From positions 2,542,001 through 2,606,000 of the forward strand of contig JAOVFP010000014.1 of assembly GCA_025738555.1 (NCBI GenBank): a DNA stretch of 64,000 nucleotides. Reading direction: 5' to 3'. How positions within the stretch are numbered: position 1 is the stretch's first letter; the number at the start of each line of letters is the position of its first letter. The notes under the pieces are model-generated. The model did not search any database, was not told where the DNA came from, and saw only the letters and a list, made by a program, of their open reading frames with translations. The stretch comes from Cyathus striatus (lineage: Eukaryota > Basidiomycota > Agaricomycetes > Agaricales > Nidulariaceae). Below are positions 1-12,013 of this stretch, piece by piece. The translations under genes and the position numbers were made by a program.

Positions 1-1494
1 GATATTACTGCCCCATCTTTCTCTTGTAAGCTGTTCTATAACGATGCACTCATTATGTATAATATTCTTGACATTTTCTCAGCATTAATTTCTTCTGTCA
101 GCACTGCCGGTTTCACTGTAATCCTACCAATGGACTAATGTGTACTAGTATTCGTTTTTGCTGATGCTGAGGATGCATCTATGACAGTAAATATTCTCGA
201 GCTTCCTTAGCTAACCCATAATGTAAACTCACGGCTTACGTTCTCAGATGTAACAACTATTTTACTTAGATGACATAACTCTGATATGTCCCTGCAGATG
301 TCAAGCAAACAATTGGTTTCATGGCTGGTTGTATTTAGCACCTGTCTTCGTAGTCTGGAAACTCATATTCATGCTTAATATTAAACCTATAGTGCAGGTT
401 TATTAGTAATCAGTGCATCAGTTGACCTAGTATTTGTACTCCGGGTTTGTGCACTGTATGGAAATTCCAAGCGAGGTGAACTGCAGTGACAACTATAGCT
501 TAAGATCAATATTCTGATGTATTGTTGTAGTTGTTCTGTTTCTTGTACTGGGCTTCATTGGTGGGTGTATATAGTTACAATTCGTGTGTATCACATATTT
601 ACATATATTGAATTTTTAGTGCAATTCACAGTTTGTTTTAAACTTAATGGAAAACTCTCGCATAAATGCTGATGTGTCTATGCCCGCTAGGCATTGCTTC
701 TCCATGAATTCCCTACCATTATCTATGAGTCTACATCTGCATACCTGGATCCCCAGCTTGGATGTCAAAATGCTGATATCACTTTCTATGTGAAATTGCA
801 AAACATATACCTGGGTTTATCACTTGCTTTTCATGGTATGTCATATTTATATTATAGGTTCTATCTAATCTCTTTATTGCCAGCCACATTGTTCATATTA
901 ACATTCATAAGAGCTGGGATGGACCTTATTTCGGAACGTGGGGGATTGAGAGCCTACATTCAAAATGAATCTGACTCTTTCCAGCCACTCATTACAGCAA
1001 TTATGCATGATGGTGCATTGTTCTTCTGCGTTATTTTCAGTAATAAATGATATCAAATATCTGTAGAATGATACTCATGTTGATCTTTTCAGTTCTGACA
1101 ACTGTTTTGGCGATTGCCAGTGTGCAAAGTTCACTAAATCCGACCTCCATAATCAATGGTATTCTGGCTCCGTAAGTTCCATCATTGGCATCAGTAATTG
1201 ACAGTCACCTAATGTTATGTGATCAATAGCTTTTATTTTGCAACATTGTCATTCACAGTCAGTAGCCTGCATTGTAATTGAACCAACTTCAAGAAATAAT
1301 AAAGCTTCCTTCAATAGGGATCCGAATTGATACTAAAGCTTAGAAAGATTTCAGAGTTGGATGAAAATAACGATTCAACAGCAACTAACTCAATCTTTTT
1401 CGTGAGATCAGGTCGAGATTGGAGGTTGGATGATACAGAGGATATGAACAGTGATGGACCTGTGGACGAAAGCATGTTGTATCTGAATATTTGA
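1..1494 (+). CDS. DUF6533-like 7TM membrane protein, 5' end outside window
   Basis: Several exons read as the C-terminal part of the agaricomycete DUF6533-type seven-helix membrane proteins. An exon near 405-480 gives DLVFVLRVCALYGNSK, the family's conserved ALYG segment. Exon 858-1045 gives a hydrophobic helix followed by a DGALFFCVIF block, matching the family's RDG-x-x-YF motif. An exon at about 1093-1171 ends at a GTAAGT donor. The last exon (1318-1494) encodes GSELILKLRKISE and an acidic tail ending in TGA. The N-terminal DUF6533 domain would lie before base 1. Substrate or ligand is unknown for this family; the protein should be membrane-embedded. Exon joins in the first 850 bases are uncertain and some reading is broken, so it may be decaying. 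It lies tail-to-tail with copy A. Confidence 0.45.
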
Positions 1495-1879
1495 ATATAA
1501 TGTTCACTATATCTGTATGTAGCAAGGTGACCTGTTACCTGTTTATTTTCTCTTTCTCTTTTCTGTACTATTTTGTATTGGATCCCTCCGAGTATAAACA
1601 AAACACCAGTTAAATGAGTACCTTAGAAAGTGAGTAGGCACATCACTAAACAACACTGCTAATACCTTCAGGGGAATGGTTGCTCTGCGTCACAACGACC
1701 CACAGTACCCAAAAGACTTCCTATACTAGGTAGCTATCCTTCATTAGCTGCACAATCACCATGCTTCACCTGGATCCAAATAATAGTTGTTATCTAATAA
1801 GCAATACACGCTGAAAAATAAAGACTAATTGTGCATGTTTCGGCACTCTCCCGAAATACCCCTTTGAGAAACCATGTCA

Positions 1880-3120
1880 TTATACGGAACTTTCAGGTGT
1901 GCTTTCCGAATCTTCTGCATCGTCCTCAACTTCTTTCGTAATGTTTATTTTAATGTGAAGCAGAGGCATACTTCCAATAGTTTGAACTGGGTTGTTTGCA
2001 TTCTGTGTCTGCATTATGTGATACCCTATATACATTACCCAGTGAGTGTTTAAAATACAGAGGTCATAAATTGAAGACTTACAACTAATGGTGTAATCCA
2101 TTCGAGTACAATGTATTGAGAGTTGTCATATGTGCAGATGGAAAGCAAAAGAATAAATTCCATTATTATTTGTAGGGCAGCAGACTCTATCAAAATCCAC
2201 ATGATAGAGAGTAGTTTTCCTTTGCCAACATGATAGTTGGCTGCATTTTGGTGTGTAGTCCAGATCCGGTAGCTCATGAGTCCAACAGTAATAACACTCA
2301 AAGCAAAGGCAACTGAGATGCATGCCTGGACCAACCTGTCAAACACAATATGACTGTACATAGAACCTACCTTAGTATACATTTCAGCCGCCCAAATGAA
2401 GGAGCCAACAACTATTCATAAATGAAAGCATGAGGTTAATAGGGCATCAAAAACTGGCGATGAATGCATACTTATATTAATTGTAAGTAATACGATTGGT
2501 AAGACAACGACCTTCCAGTCGTAGCTCCATAGTACCCATGTACGATATATCTAACAGTTTTTTATAACGTTACCATGGAGACATGTAAAGAGGAAACTCA
2601 CCGCCGCAGCACTACCAAGATCTTGTTGAATTCCAACAAGAATATCTTTTAAAATATAATACCAAGTCGTTTCATCACCAAGGTATGCATTTGGTCCCAA
2701 GGGAGCGAGACGTTTATCAATGTAGCCTTGGAGAAGGCAATAACAATTAATAGCGAGGTGAAATGTTGCGACAAAAAACATAATAGCGGAAATGCTTATC
2801 ATGACCTTCAAAGAATTCCATCATTAACTTGCTTCTACTCAGAGATAAAAATTTAATTACCAAAGTATGAATGTTCTGTCTTCTTTGGTTATAGGTGGGA
2901 TTAAAATACAATTACAATATTACTGCAAAGAGGCATAGAAAAAGACCTGCATGTGGACTTCAGAGTCTTATACTGTAACTAGCCTGTACCAAATCCTTAC
3001 CATATAGCAGTCCCTGTAGTCAAAGAGCTAACATTTAGCTGTTGTGCATCTCATGCGATCTGGTCTTACCTCAAAGTAAGCAGAGATAAGATATGCTTTT
3101 TCGAGAGAAATTTGACCCAT
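1880..3120 (-). pseudogene. 7TM family copy A, decayed
   Basis: First of four paralogous seven-helix genes in the window. The start ATG (3118-3120) opens MGQISLEKAYLISAYFE, followed by a 13-nt microexon (3001-3013), then helices matching copies B-D, including an ESAALQIIMEF segment. It has two clear lesions. A TAA at 2912-2914 replaces a tyrosine codon kept in the other copies. A deletion of about 50 nt near 2015-2025 removes the GITFNSITVRIKL segment that begins the last exon elsewhere. Reading resumes in frame to PESSV and stop at 1880. The family resembles uncharacterised agaricomycete integral membrane proteins with a YR-x-W-x-LW motif; no function is known. A TATA-like box lies about 80 bases upstream. 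Confidence 0.6.
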
Positions 3121-3260
3121 AGTTAAGGTGCAGCTTTAATGTTTTCAGAGGGGAAGGAAAGACATTATATAGGAATTTGTAAGTATGATGGGTTTATATT
3201 ATAGGGATCAGGACACTCATACACTGCACATCTGATCAAGGGGGTGGTACGAGGCGGTTC
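3121..3260 (-). promoter_or_regulatory. conserved upstream block of 7TM copy A
   Basis: On the minus strand this holds GATCCCTATAATA (TATA-like, about 80 nt before the ATG), preceded by CCCCAGAACCGCCT and CTTGATCAGATGTGC. The same words precede copies C and D, and the TATA-like word precedes copy B. Conservation outside coding sequence suggests a retained promoter. Confidence 0.45.
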
Positions 3261-4882
3261 TGGGGAACACTAAATTGCGTTAATGTATTTAAGTTCAGTG
3301 TTTAAAGGAACCAACATTTCTGAAAGGCAATGGCTGTTGACTTTGATTGGTTGGTTGATATACATCTCTTTGCAGGCGCCCATGATTCATTGTATAAATC
3401 AATGACCAGTCTAAGAGCCTCTACACACAGTAAAACATTAACAATTACCCCCAAAAATTTGACATCAATAAGTGGTATATGTTTAATATTTATATCGTAC
3501 GCTCATTCTACGCAGTAATACTCCGATATAGCACCCCAAGTGTGCCCAAGACGACAGAGAAGCAAAATTTGAACGAATGTGAACATGTTGCATACGTCTT
3601 TTCACTTGTAAGGATGTCGGGTTCCCGGCGTATCGGTCAGCGTCTCATATCATCCACCGTGATCGCATACGGTGTCCTTTATAGTTCTTCTAACTGTTGC
3701 GACATGAACAACACTATTAACATGCATCTATCGAATTCTCATGCCATGATTATCGGATTCGGATGATATTTGCCGGAGAGCTATCTCCTAGGAACTATAT
3801 GCACTACCGTTTCTGCTCTGGTTCTTCGGGCCTCATGTGTCAGTGCTGTTCTTCGATCATCGCATGTTCATTACTCAGTTCAACTACCCATGACTAATAT
3901 GTACTGCTTTTCATATTCACTCAGCACTCAGCGCTCAAGTCACTTTTATCAAAGATTCGGTTATAATTCTAAAGGTCCACGACGTTTTAATGTGGCACAT
4001 AAGCTGAGAGAATTGGCATGTCTTATAATCGACCAGTCACTGAAATATGTAAGGAAAAAAGTCGATAATTCTAAGATGAAAATAGTTGTGGGTTCTCAGC
4101 TTGTAAGTTATCATCGATTCATCTGTAATGCAGTAACGGTGTTCTGAGCTGAAACTTCGACTCAGCTTTTATGAAATGAATCGCTGAGCACTATAAACAT
4201 ACATCTTACCTAGCGAGGATAAATCTGATAAATTTTTAACGGTATACCCGTCCGTTCGAATGGATCATTTAGCCAAGTTTAAATGCGTTTCTGAGAAGGC
4301 CGTGTTATTATAGGCTATTATTGTAATGGTCGATCACGAGGAAGAAGACAATGCTTGGCTCATTCGCACTACAATAATAATATCCATGGGAAGATTGATG
4401 AAAGGACGGGAGTGGTATCCTATCATCGATTTTATTCTTTCAAGGATAAGGCTTGCGTGATGTGGTTAATCGCTTCAAGTCCATTGAGAGTTGGATAAAC
4501 GCGGCACTACTCAGCTTCGTCTATGATGCTATAATTAAAATACGACTGCACTTGATTATTGGTCTTTTGAGTTTTGCTCGTCGTCCAAGCACTGAGCAGA
4601 CAGAGTCTCCCACTACTGGCTGTCGGACTTGACAATGAGAAACATTGGACTCTGGAGTGACATGATGAGAAATGTGTTCATAAGCGTCCAGCGCTTGTTC
4701 GGCCCTGTGAGTCTAGATCAGAGGGCCGTTCGTCCCAAGTTCGTCCTATCCTGGGAACGAGATCACGCTATCATCATGTGACTTGCGTGGCCTATCTCGT
4801 TGATAGGACGACCGGTCAAACTAGACCGGTAGCCGGTCGGTATCGTGGTAAACCACGTGATATGAACGACTGTATCGTGTCA
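3261..4882. other. no recognisable gene
   Basis: Open frames of up to 125 codons (3479-3766, 3770-4147) have no family match that I recognise, no convincing introns and no repeat partner elsewhere in the window. GC content rises towards 4700-4880, where CCGGTC words begin to recur just outside the TIR element. Confidence 0.3.
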
Positions 4883-5738
4883 ATATACCGACCGGTCCAA
4901 CTCGGAAGATTTTGGCAGGGCAACCCTTACGCGCGAGGAATTTCCTTTTTTGGATTCTCGAAGGCTCTCGCGTTGCGTCCACTTCTCCTCATCCTGTCCC
5001 TCAAGCTCAAGCCTCTGTCCCGTCCCTCCACTGCCCCTTCCTCCCTCCTCTCACTCTGTTGCTCCTGTACTATGGATCAAAATACTCCGTCAACATCTCG
5101 CCTGGCCTCTTATGAGCAGCAAGTAGTGCTCGCCGATATCGCTCGGCCCGGCGACCTTGAGCTCTGCAGTGAGCCATCCGAAAAGTGGCAGGCAACACAA
5201 CGGTTTCGTCTAAACTCGGATAGCAATGGAACACGTCAAACTAAGACACCTCAGAGAAGGAAGGGAGGGCACAAGGACGGAGGGGGAGGAGAGAGAGGGA
5301 CAGGTAGAAGGGAAGGAGCTGTACCCCCACTGGCAGATAGGAATGACGAGAATTGGTTTGTTCTCTTTATCTCTTTACACTATTTACTAGAATGTATTTC
5401 GTCGTGTATGCGCTCCAGAATGCGTTAGAAAGTCTTCGTTCGCTGGGAATAGTTTGTTCAACGAGGTGATTTACTTCTTCAAGCTAAGGCTTATGAGTTG
5501 TCGAATATCAGACAAGGAGAGGTTAAGAGGGTGTATAGACATTGTAATTGAATGCAACAGTAGCAAGTACGGACTACATAGGTGGGACAGTGGAGGGACG
5601 GGACAGAGGCTTGAGCTTGAGGGACAGGATGAGGGGAAGTGGACGTGACGCGAGAGCCTTCGAGAATCCAAAAAAGGAGATTCCTCGCGCGTAAGGGTTG
5701 CCCTGCCAAAATCTTCCGAGTTGGACCGGTCGGTATAT
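4883..5738. mobile_element. non-autonomous TIR element, ~150-bp inverted ends
   Basis: The left arm starts ATATACCGACCGGTCCAACT and the right arm ends with its reverse complement. Pairing runs inward about 150 bases (4883 to about 5033 against about 5588 to 5738), through a shared AAGATTTTGGCAGGGCAACC block. The ~550-base interior has no transposase; the long frame at 4778-5428 reads through an arm and is not a gene. The target duplication is unresolved: the flanks share only loose CGAC/GTCA words. A second CCGGTCGGTATCG word at about 4831 suggests a nested or partial extra end. It is a DNA transposon derivative of unknown superfamily. Confidence 0.6.
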
Positions 5739-6270
5739 CGACTATGTCAAGCTAGTCACTACACACTTATTCCTTCGCATGTGTCCACGTCCTATCTCAC
5801 TAATGGATCAACGTTTATCTATAGTATATAATCTCATGTGTTATTAGTCTTATATGAACAATATTATCCAATGAGATGCGTATGATGATGGATCTAAGAT
5901 AGTTTTACTATTTCTACTAGATCTTTGTATCATTACTAAGGAGAACTATCGGCGAGCTCGCCCAGCAAAACTTGTGTGAAGAACTTATTTAAGTTAGCTG
6001 GCTTGCCATAACAACTTAGAACTGCCAGAAAGATGGGTGCGATAGGCTGAGTACTTGCATGTGGGTATTTTGGCCTTTGATTCTGAATCAATGGTGCAGT
6101 TCTGTTTTCTTAGATATTTCAATAAATCATTAAGGTCACAAGGCTAGTTACTATGTTATCGTATGAAGCTTCGTGCTATTTCGGACAGTCGTTCTTTGAT
6201 CTCCATAATAATGATGATCGCTGGCATACCAACCAATCAAGCCCACAATTGTTGTAGTGTGCTTTTTCTA
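5739..6270. other. intergenic, nothing recognised
   Basis: AT-rich sequence between the TIR element and the promoter of copy B. No coding signal, no repeat partner. Confidence 0.3.
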
Positions 6271-6352
6271 TCTGTCGAAAACCCCTATAATACGGGACAC
6301 AACTCCCATCAAATTTACAAATTCCGAGTGTAAAGCCCATCCCCCAGCTAGT
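6271..6352 (+). promoter_or_regulatory. conserved upstream block of 7TM copy B
   Basis: CCCCTATAATACGGGACAC around 6282-6300 places a TATA-like word about 69 nt before the ATG at 6353. The spacing and motif match those of copies C and D. Confidence 0.4.
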
Positions 6353-7537
6353 ATGGGCCAAATCTTGATCGAACAAAAAAACCTTCTTGCTGCATGTTTC
6401 GAGGTAAGCTCAATCTGAAATTGAGAAAATTACAAAAGTTAATTCTTTAGGGACTGGCATATGGTTCGTAAGGCTATTGTACTGGTTGTAGTACAAGATT
6501 CTGCCTAAGTCTAAATTAAAATATTAATTTATGATGCAGGTATCTTTCTATGCCTATTTGTAGTGACACTTTACTTGTACTTTAACCCCACTTATAACAA
6601 GGGAAGACGTAACAATCATACAACGGTGAGCATTTATTTATGTCTAAGTGAAATTTGTTTAACCATGAATACTTTGAAGGTCATGATAGGCATTTCCGCT
6701 ATTGTGTTTTTTGTCGCCACATTTCACCTTGCTATTAATTTTTACCTTCTTCTCCAAGGCTACTCCGATGTTGGGTCCTTTATACAAGCTCTATACCTTG
6801 GCGACGTCACGGTTTGGCCCCATGTCCTAAAATACATGCTTGCTGGAGCCCAACAAATTCTTGGTACTGCTACAGCGGTAAGGCTCCTGCTTACATATCT
6901 CCGTAGTAATGTTTTAAAGAAACTATTAGATATATCGCACATGGGTATTATGGAGCTACAACTGTCAGAAGGTCGTTGTTTTCCCAATTATATTATTAAT
7001 AATGAACATAAGTACGTTACTCTCACAAGTTATCGAATCCCCAGCAACATCACACTTACAATTGTTACTAGTCATTGGCGTCCTCACTTGTTCGACAAAA
7101 TTAAGTGCTGTTGCGTTTAACAGTTTGAGCATAACATACTACTCAGTTGCATTTGCTTTGAGTGTTATAACCGTTGGACTTATGAGCTACCGGATTTGGA
7201 TTGCACACAGAAATATAGCCAATGATTGTGTTGGCAAACCACGACTACTTTCCATTATGTGGATTTTGATAGAATCTGCTGCTCTTCAAATAATAACGGA
7301 ATTTATAATTTTGGTTTTATTCTGCATATACAACAAGCCTGAAACCATCGTAATTGAATGGGTTCCTCCTATAGTGGTTAGTCATCAGTTCACAACCCCA
7401 AACACTCATTGGTATGGATATATCATATATAGGGTATTACATTCAACTCGATCACTCTCCGCGTAAAACTCCAGTCACTCAATGAGCCAGGAATGTATAC
7501 CCAGGATGAAAAGGACCCTGTTTGCTATTGGAAATAG
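6353..7537 (+). CDS. 7TM family copy B, frameshifted C-terminal tail
   Basis: The start ATG at 6353 gives MGQILIEQKNLLAACFE, then the 13-nt microexon (6451-6463). The next exons encode FLCLFVVTLYLYFNPTYN, then VMIGISAIVFFVATFHLAIN and on to a GTAAGG donor, then IYRTWVLWSYN, and finally the YRIWIAHRN and ESAALQIITEF helices. All exons stay open until the last one. There a 1-2 nt deletion after DEKDPV shifts the frame and ends the protein at TAG 7535-7537; homologous tail sequence continues untranslated to about 7650. The helices are intact, so a membrane protein could still be made with an altered cytoplasmic tail. Donors GTTCGT and GTTAGT are weaker than in the paralogues. Function unknown. 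Confidence 0.6.
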
Positions 7538-7822
7538 GCATCCGCACATGACGTTAAATTAGTCATTATCAATGAAGTTGAGGGTGACCTGGAAAATTCG
7601 AAAGGGATATCTGAAAGTCTTATCTATTCACATAATAGGACCTCGGATATAGTATCTCAATGACACGGTCATAACTCGATGATCAGATATGAGTTGGATA
7701 GAGTGTACCACACCCAGAAAAGTGCACAATTCGTCTTTCATTTTTCGATATGTACTGTAACTTTTATTAATTTATACATTTTAACTTTGATTTAGGTCGG
7801 TTTTAGTTCAAGCTTAAGAGTA

Positions 7823-8040
7823 TGGCGGTCAAAGTGCACATTTATTGTGCCGCGCAACTTTTTGCACGAGGCCGCAACTTTTTTACACGAGGCCGCAACT
7901 TTTTTTTCAGCGCAACTTTTTTTCTCTGGCAGCGCAACTTTTTTTTTTCTGCGCAGCTTTTTCTTTTTTACGCAACTTTTCTCTACTTACAATTATTTTC
8001 ATGTTAACGACACCATTGAAATTGAATCCAAGTTTAATAT
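7823..8040 (+). repeat. left terminal inverted repeat with CGCAAC-T arrays
   Basis: About 218 bp. After GGTCAAAGTGCACA come five or six spaced copies of GCAAC followed by 5-9 T, two of them preceded by CACGAGGCC. The reverse-complement partner is 22685-22937. The left arm keeps CpG (GCGCAAC) where the right arm mostly has TpG/CpA (GTGCAAC). Confidence 0.75.
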
Positions 8041-9842
8041 ATTAAAAGACATTCCATAGTATACATATACACACCCAACCTTATATGAAGCTAGAAATAC
8101 ACAACTTTGCTATCGTTCTCAGACATTTTCCCAGTGATCCGCACTATGCCACAACTAGCATTAGTAGCTAAACTGCAGAGTACCTGCTAAACCTCGCATG
8201 GCTCGTAGGCACCAGCCCTCTTGTCCAACGGATACACCAACATCAACGCACAGTCCATCAATGGTGTCGCTTAGTGGAGGTTTGGATAGTAGGCGAGCAG
8301 TACTCTCAAGAGCAACACGCTCGCATGCTGATGGACAGTGTTCGCTGGTTCAAGCTAAGGATGGATAACCTCTAGAGGGTTATCACAATGGCTGTTATGG
8401 ATCGGGGGAGGGTTGCTATGATGCCTGTGTAGAGGGGCGCTCTGAAGCCAGTAGGGGGGAGGCGAGAAAGTGGGAGACACTTTGGAGGAAGGTGAGGAGG
8501 GGAACAGCAGAGAGGATTGTGAGGGTGAGAAACCAGGAGCACGTGAAGGTGAGAATTAGACAGTTGAGGGTTGCAGTGAGATATTGGTGGAGGGAAGATA
8601 CTGCATGGACTTCATCCATATGACTGCAATACAATTAGTTAAGAGAGGAGAGAAAGAAAGAAAAGTACGAACTGGTTGAATTTGGCCATTAGACCAGCAG
8701 CTTCAGTGTACCAAACCATTCAATGTCATGGCCGATGATACTGTAATACACTCACCACCTGTTTACTTCCCCCATCCATATCCACAAGCTGCTCGTCACG
8801 CTTCCCAACATGATTGAGCTTCTGCAAGTCCTATGAGCTCCAAGGCGGCAATTCCTACAGTGCATAGGATGTTGCCTTTGTCATGCTCAGAAGCGGAACT
8901 GAGGGGCGTCGAATGCCTGGCCAAAGATGTGAGTGGCGAGCAAGCCCAGATGTTGATGTTGGTGATGGCACATGAGGTCGAAGATTGAAGGCCTCTCACG
9001 TTCCCTTCTTTGAGCTCTTCTGTATGAATGCCATGATTAAAAAAAAATACAGAGAAAAGTAGAAAAATACTCACCCTTAGGCAACAGAATGAACCATGGG
9101 AGGTGGGGATGCTAGTGTCATCATCAATACAGGCCTAGTACATGCATTCTTCATGAGCAATTGCTGGGTTAACATATACAACCATCTTCGAGTCTTGACT
9201 GCTGGGGCCTATGGCCTATGTATTGGAAGTTGTCTGCCAGTGGGCGTGGTGCCAAGCAAGAGCAGCACTGTATGTGAATGTGATTCTGGGAATGAAGGTG
9301 TATGATTGTAGAGAAGCCTCGGTGAAGCCATAGACAGAGTAGAAGGGGGTAAAGACTAGGGAGTATGAGCAATGTTGCATATAGAAACCATGCAGCGATA
9401 TGTGACAGTAACATAATGGTGTGTTCCAGTTTGCGTGGGATATCAACAGATATACACGTGATATGCTACTATTTACATGTCAACTGGTATTATTTGGCAG
9501 CAGCTTCTGTAGTGCACAAAACCAAGCAGCAACCATTAAACATTAAAATTTATATTAAGCTAGCTAGTAAAAGAGCAACAGATTATTAGAGTTAAGTAAT
9601 AGAAATTCAAATACTGGGTATATTATAGGAGAATAATAGAAGTAATAAAAGAATGTTGTTGAAGGATACTGTAAGTATGATGATGTGAGAACACAATGAG
9701 AATGGCATACATTCCACATGAACTGAACTAATGGTTTGGATGTGGAGAAATGAATGTTGCTGAGAGTGTGATATGTAGCACTGCATAGACATGATAATGA
9801 TCTATTATCACATGCATTACAGAGGATCCAGACTAATGGTAT
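8041..9842. other. interior of the integrase-type element, unassigned
   Basis: Between the left TIR and the 3' end of the accessory gene. A purine-rich stretch at about 8400-8640 could encode a basic peptide on the plus strand, but it is broken by stops. Minus-strand frames (8796-9074, 9169-9446) show no family I recognise. A third, decayed gene is possible. Confidence 0.25.
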
Positions 9843-10859
9843 CTAGGCCCATGGATCCAAGTCAACAGGTGGGATGTCCGAAAACCCAAGTTTGCATACT
9901 GCACTGCTCTGCATGGTAGTTGACAATGAGGAATGGAATGAAGTACTTGTATATGAGTGCAACAATGGTCCAGTTGATGGAATACTAGGAGAATGAAAGT
10001 TTTTTTGCTGAATAGGACTAGTAGTAGGAACCTGGGATGTGTCAATAACTGCTTGTTCATCCCTTTTTAGACTAGTCCCCATGTCATGGTCCACAACCTC
10101 AGGTAGGGTCATGACATTGAAGTCACTACTGTCAGCGTCACTGGAGTGAATGGGAAGTAAATCCCAATCAACTGGGGACAAATCATCTATGTAAGTCAGA
10201 GTTAGCAGGTACAGTAGCCAACATATGAACTACTTACATTTTGCCCTCTTAGTTGGTTCTTCAATGATTTTGATGCTTGGTGATTGACTCCGCTTAGTGT
10301 ATGATACTGTCATAGCTGTTAACTTAGGAGCTGACAGGCTGTGTGACACAGCATGAACTCACTTGATGAATCATGTGCCGGAATGTCTTCTACAGGATTA
10401 CTGATATCTGATAAAGGGGTCAATAAGACATTCATTGTGTCAAGGGATGATTCCTATTGGGACTAGTTAGGTAAATTCTTAAGTGTTTGAAGTACAATAC
10501 TCACTGGCTTGAGACTGTTTCCACTGTTTCCACTGTTTCCATCCACATTACCCCCCTCCTGATGTTCACTTGGCTGTGTATGTGACACCTGTAACTGTGA
10601 AAGTAAGTTGCTACCATCATCCTCAGATGGAAGAAAGCTTGACACAGATGGTGTACTTGTCTCATTCTCCATTCCTTCTTCCAGTGCATGTCTAGAGTTT
10701 TGCAATAGTCTCCTAGAATGTCGAGGACAAGGTGTACCTGGCTCAAAATCGGATTCAGCTTCACTGCTAATTGTTACAACTTGCTTTTGTCTTCCTGAAT
10801 GTTTCCTTGGAGGTAAAGGGTCATCCAAGTTGCTGTCATTGATGATGTGTACTGCTGGT

Positions 10860-11085
10860 TTTTTCTCAGTGGCATGTTGGGATGTTGGGGCTGTGTTAGA
10901 GTCTGCATTGTTGGAGCTAATGGACTGCCATGTCTTTTTCTTGGTGGTATGCTGGGATGTCAAGGCCATGTTGGAGTCTGCATTGTCAGAGCTCATGGAC
11001 CACCTTGGCTTTTTCTTGTTGGTGTGCTGGGGTGTTGAGTCTGTGTTGGAGTCTGCATTGTCGGAGCTCATGGACTGCCAGTTCA
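10860..11085 (-). repeat. three tandem ~72-bp coding repeats
   Basis: On the minus strand the unit encodes WQSMSSDNADSNT...SQHTTKKK and occurs three times with few changes. The units sit within the low-complexity part of the accessory gene. Repeat number may be variable. Confidence 0.65.
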
Positions 11086-11309
11086 TGGACTTGATCTCAG
11101 TATTAAGCTTCCAAACTATATGTGAGATTGTGTGGAGTGATGCTGAACATGGAGCATAAGATAGAGTTAGTGGAAGATGGAACAATGAGATTCACCTATG
11201 CGAATACAATATGACTTCCAGTTGCGAGATGTAGTTCCCCATGCCTCTGTAAGATCCTCTCCACGTATCTCCTCCCACTCATACCAAAAATGCCTTGAGT
11301 AATGTTTTC

Positions 11310-11962
11310 TGTCATATCCTGTATCACCTACCTCCAGACTCCTATGCTCTTACTCTGCCTCCACCTATGTTTACTCCAGACTTTGATTATGTTCTTAATA
11401 TTACATATTGATTACTGTACATAGATTACTCTCATTTCCTTTCTTCCACCATACTGAGCTATCCCCTCAGTATTGTAATATACATCTCATAGTGAGTCAC
11501 TTATCATTCTTAAGTGCACCACTATCAGTTTTACTTTACACCGCCATATGTGCTCACTTCTCTGATGTATTTTATTATGTTTAATTAGTTATAGTCTTCA
11601 TTCTAAGTATGCCTACCCTGACTGTACTTCTCCCAGCAGCCTTTACTTACTCTGAGTCTCTAGTATTTAAGTAGTACTTGATTTGTACTTTACTCTTCAG
11701 TTTCGTATTGAACTATGTCCTCACCCTTCAGTCTAACTTGAGTTACATCTCTCGTCCCCTTGTCTCTTGTCTTCTCCAAAGGGCTTGCCCTTACTCTGAA
11801 ATCCAGGACCGGGAATCCCAGGGGTGCTGCACATAAGCTGAAGCCAAAGTCCTACCCCCTGAGTTATTGTTCTCTGCCTTCATCTATTACTCACCCCTTG
11901 TTTCTCTGCAGTCACCCTCACATACTCTGCTGCCAAGTCAGGCTAGGGGCATGGTCATGACA
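11310..11962 (+). repeat. 5' LTR (653 bp)
   Basis: Starts TGTCATATCC and ends GGTCATGACA, so the termini form TGTCAT/ATGACA. Its last ~120 bp (from about 11842) match 19108-19226 closely. The preceding five bases, TTTTC, recur after the 3' LTR. Confidence 0.75.
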
Positions 11963-12013
11963 GTATATGAAACTACCACCTTGGATTCCTCACATAACAC
12001 TTTCCTTTCCCTC

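Noticed and set aside
4240..4270. CCGTTCGAATGG resembling a tRNA B-box
   Set aside because: No A-box at the right distance and no cloverleaf; no tRNA gene was found in the window.
4778..5428. 216-codon open frame
   Set aside because: It runs through one arm of the TIR element and into low-complexity purine-rich DNA; no family resemblance and no introns.
7823..8007. Phe/Leu/Gln-rich open frames in the T-rich array
   Set aside because: Three overlapping frames all come from the GCAAC-T repeat; this is TIR sequence, not coding.
10608..11159. 183-codon plus-strand frame
   Set aside because: Mirror of the repetitive Ser/Asn-rich exon on the minus strand, whose neighbours on both sides continue the minus-strand gene.
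11867..12013. Upstream extension of the Gag frame
   Set aside because: Codons before 12014 lie largely in the 5' LTR; the first ATG clearly after the LTR followed by Gag-like sequence is 12014.
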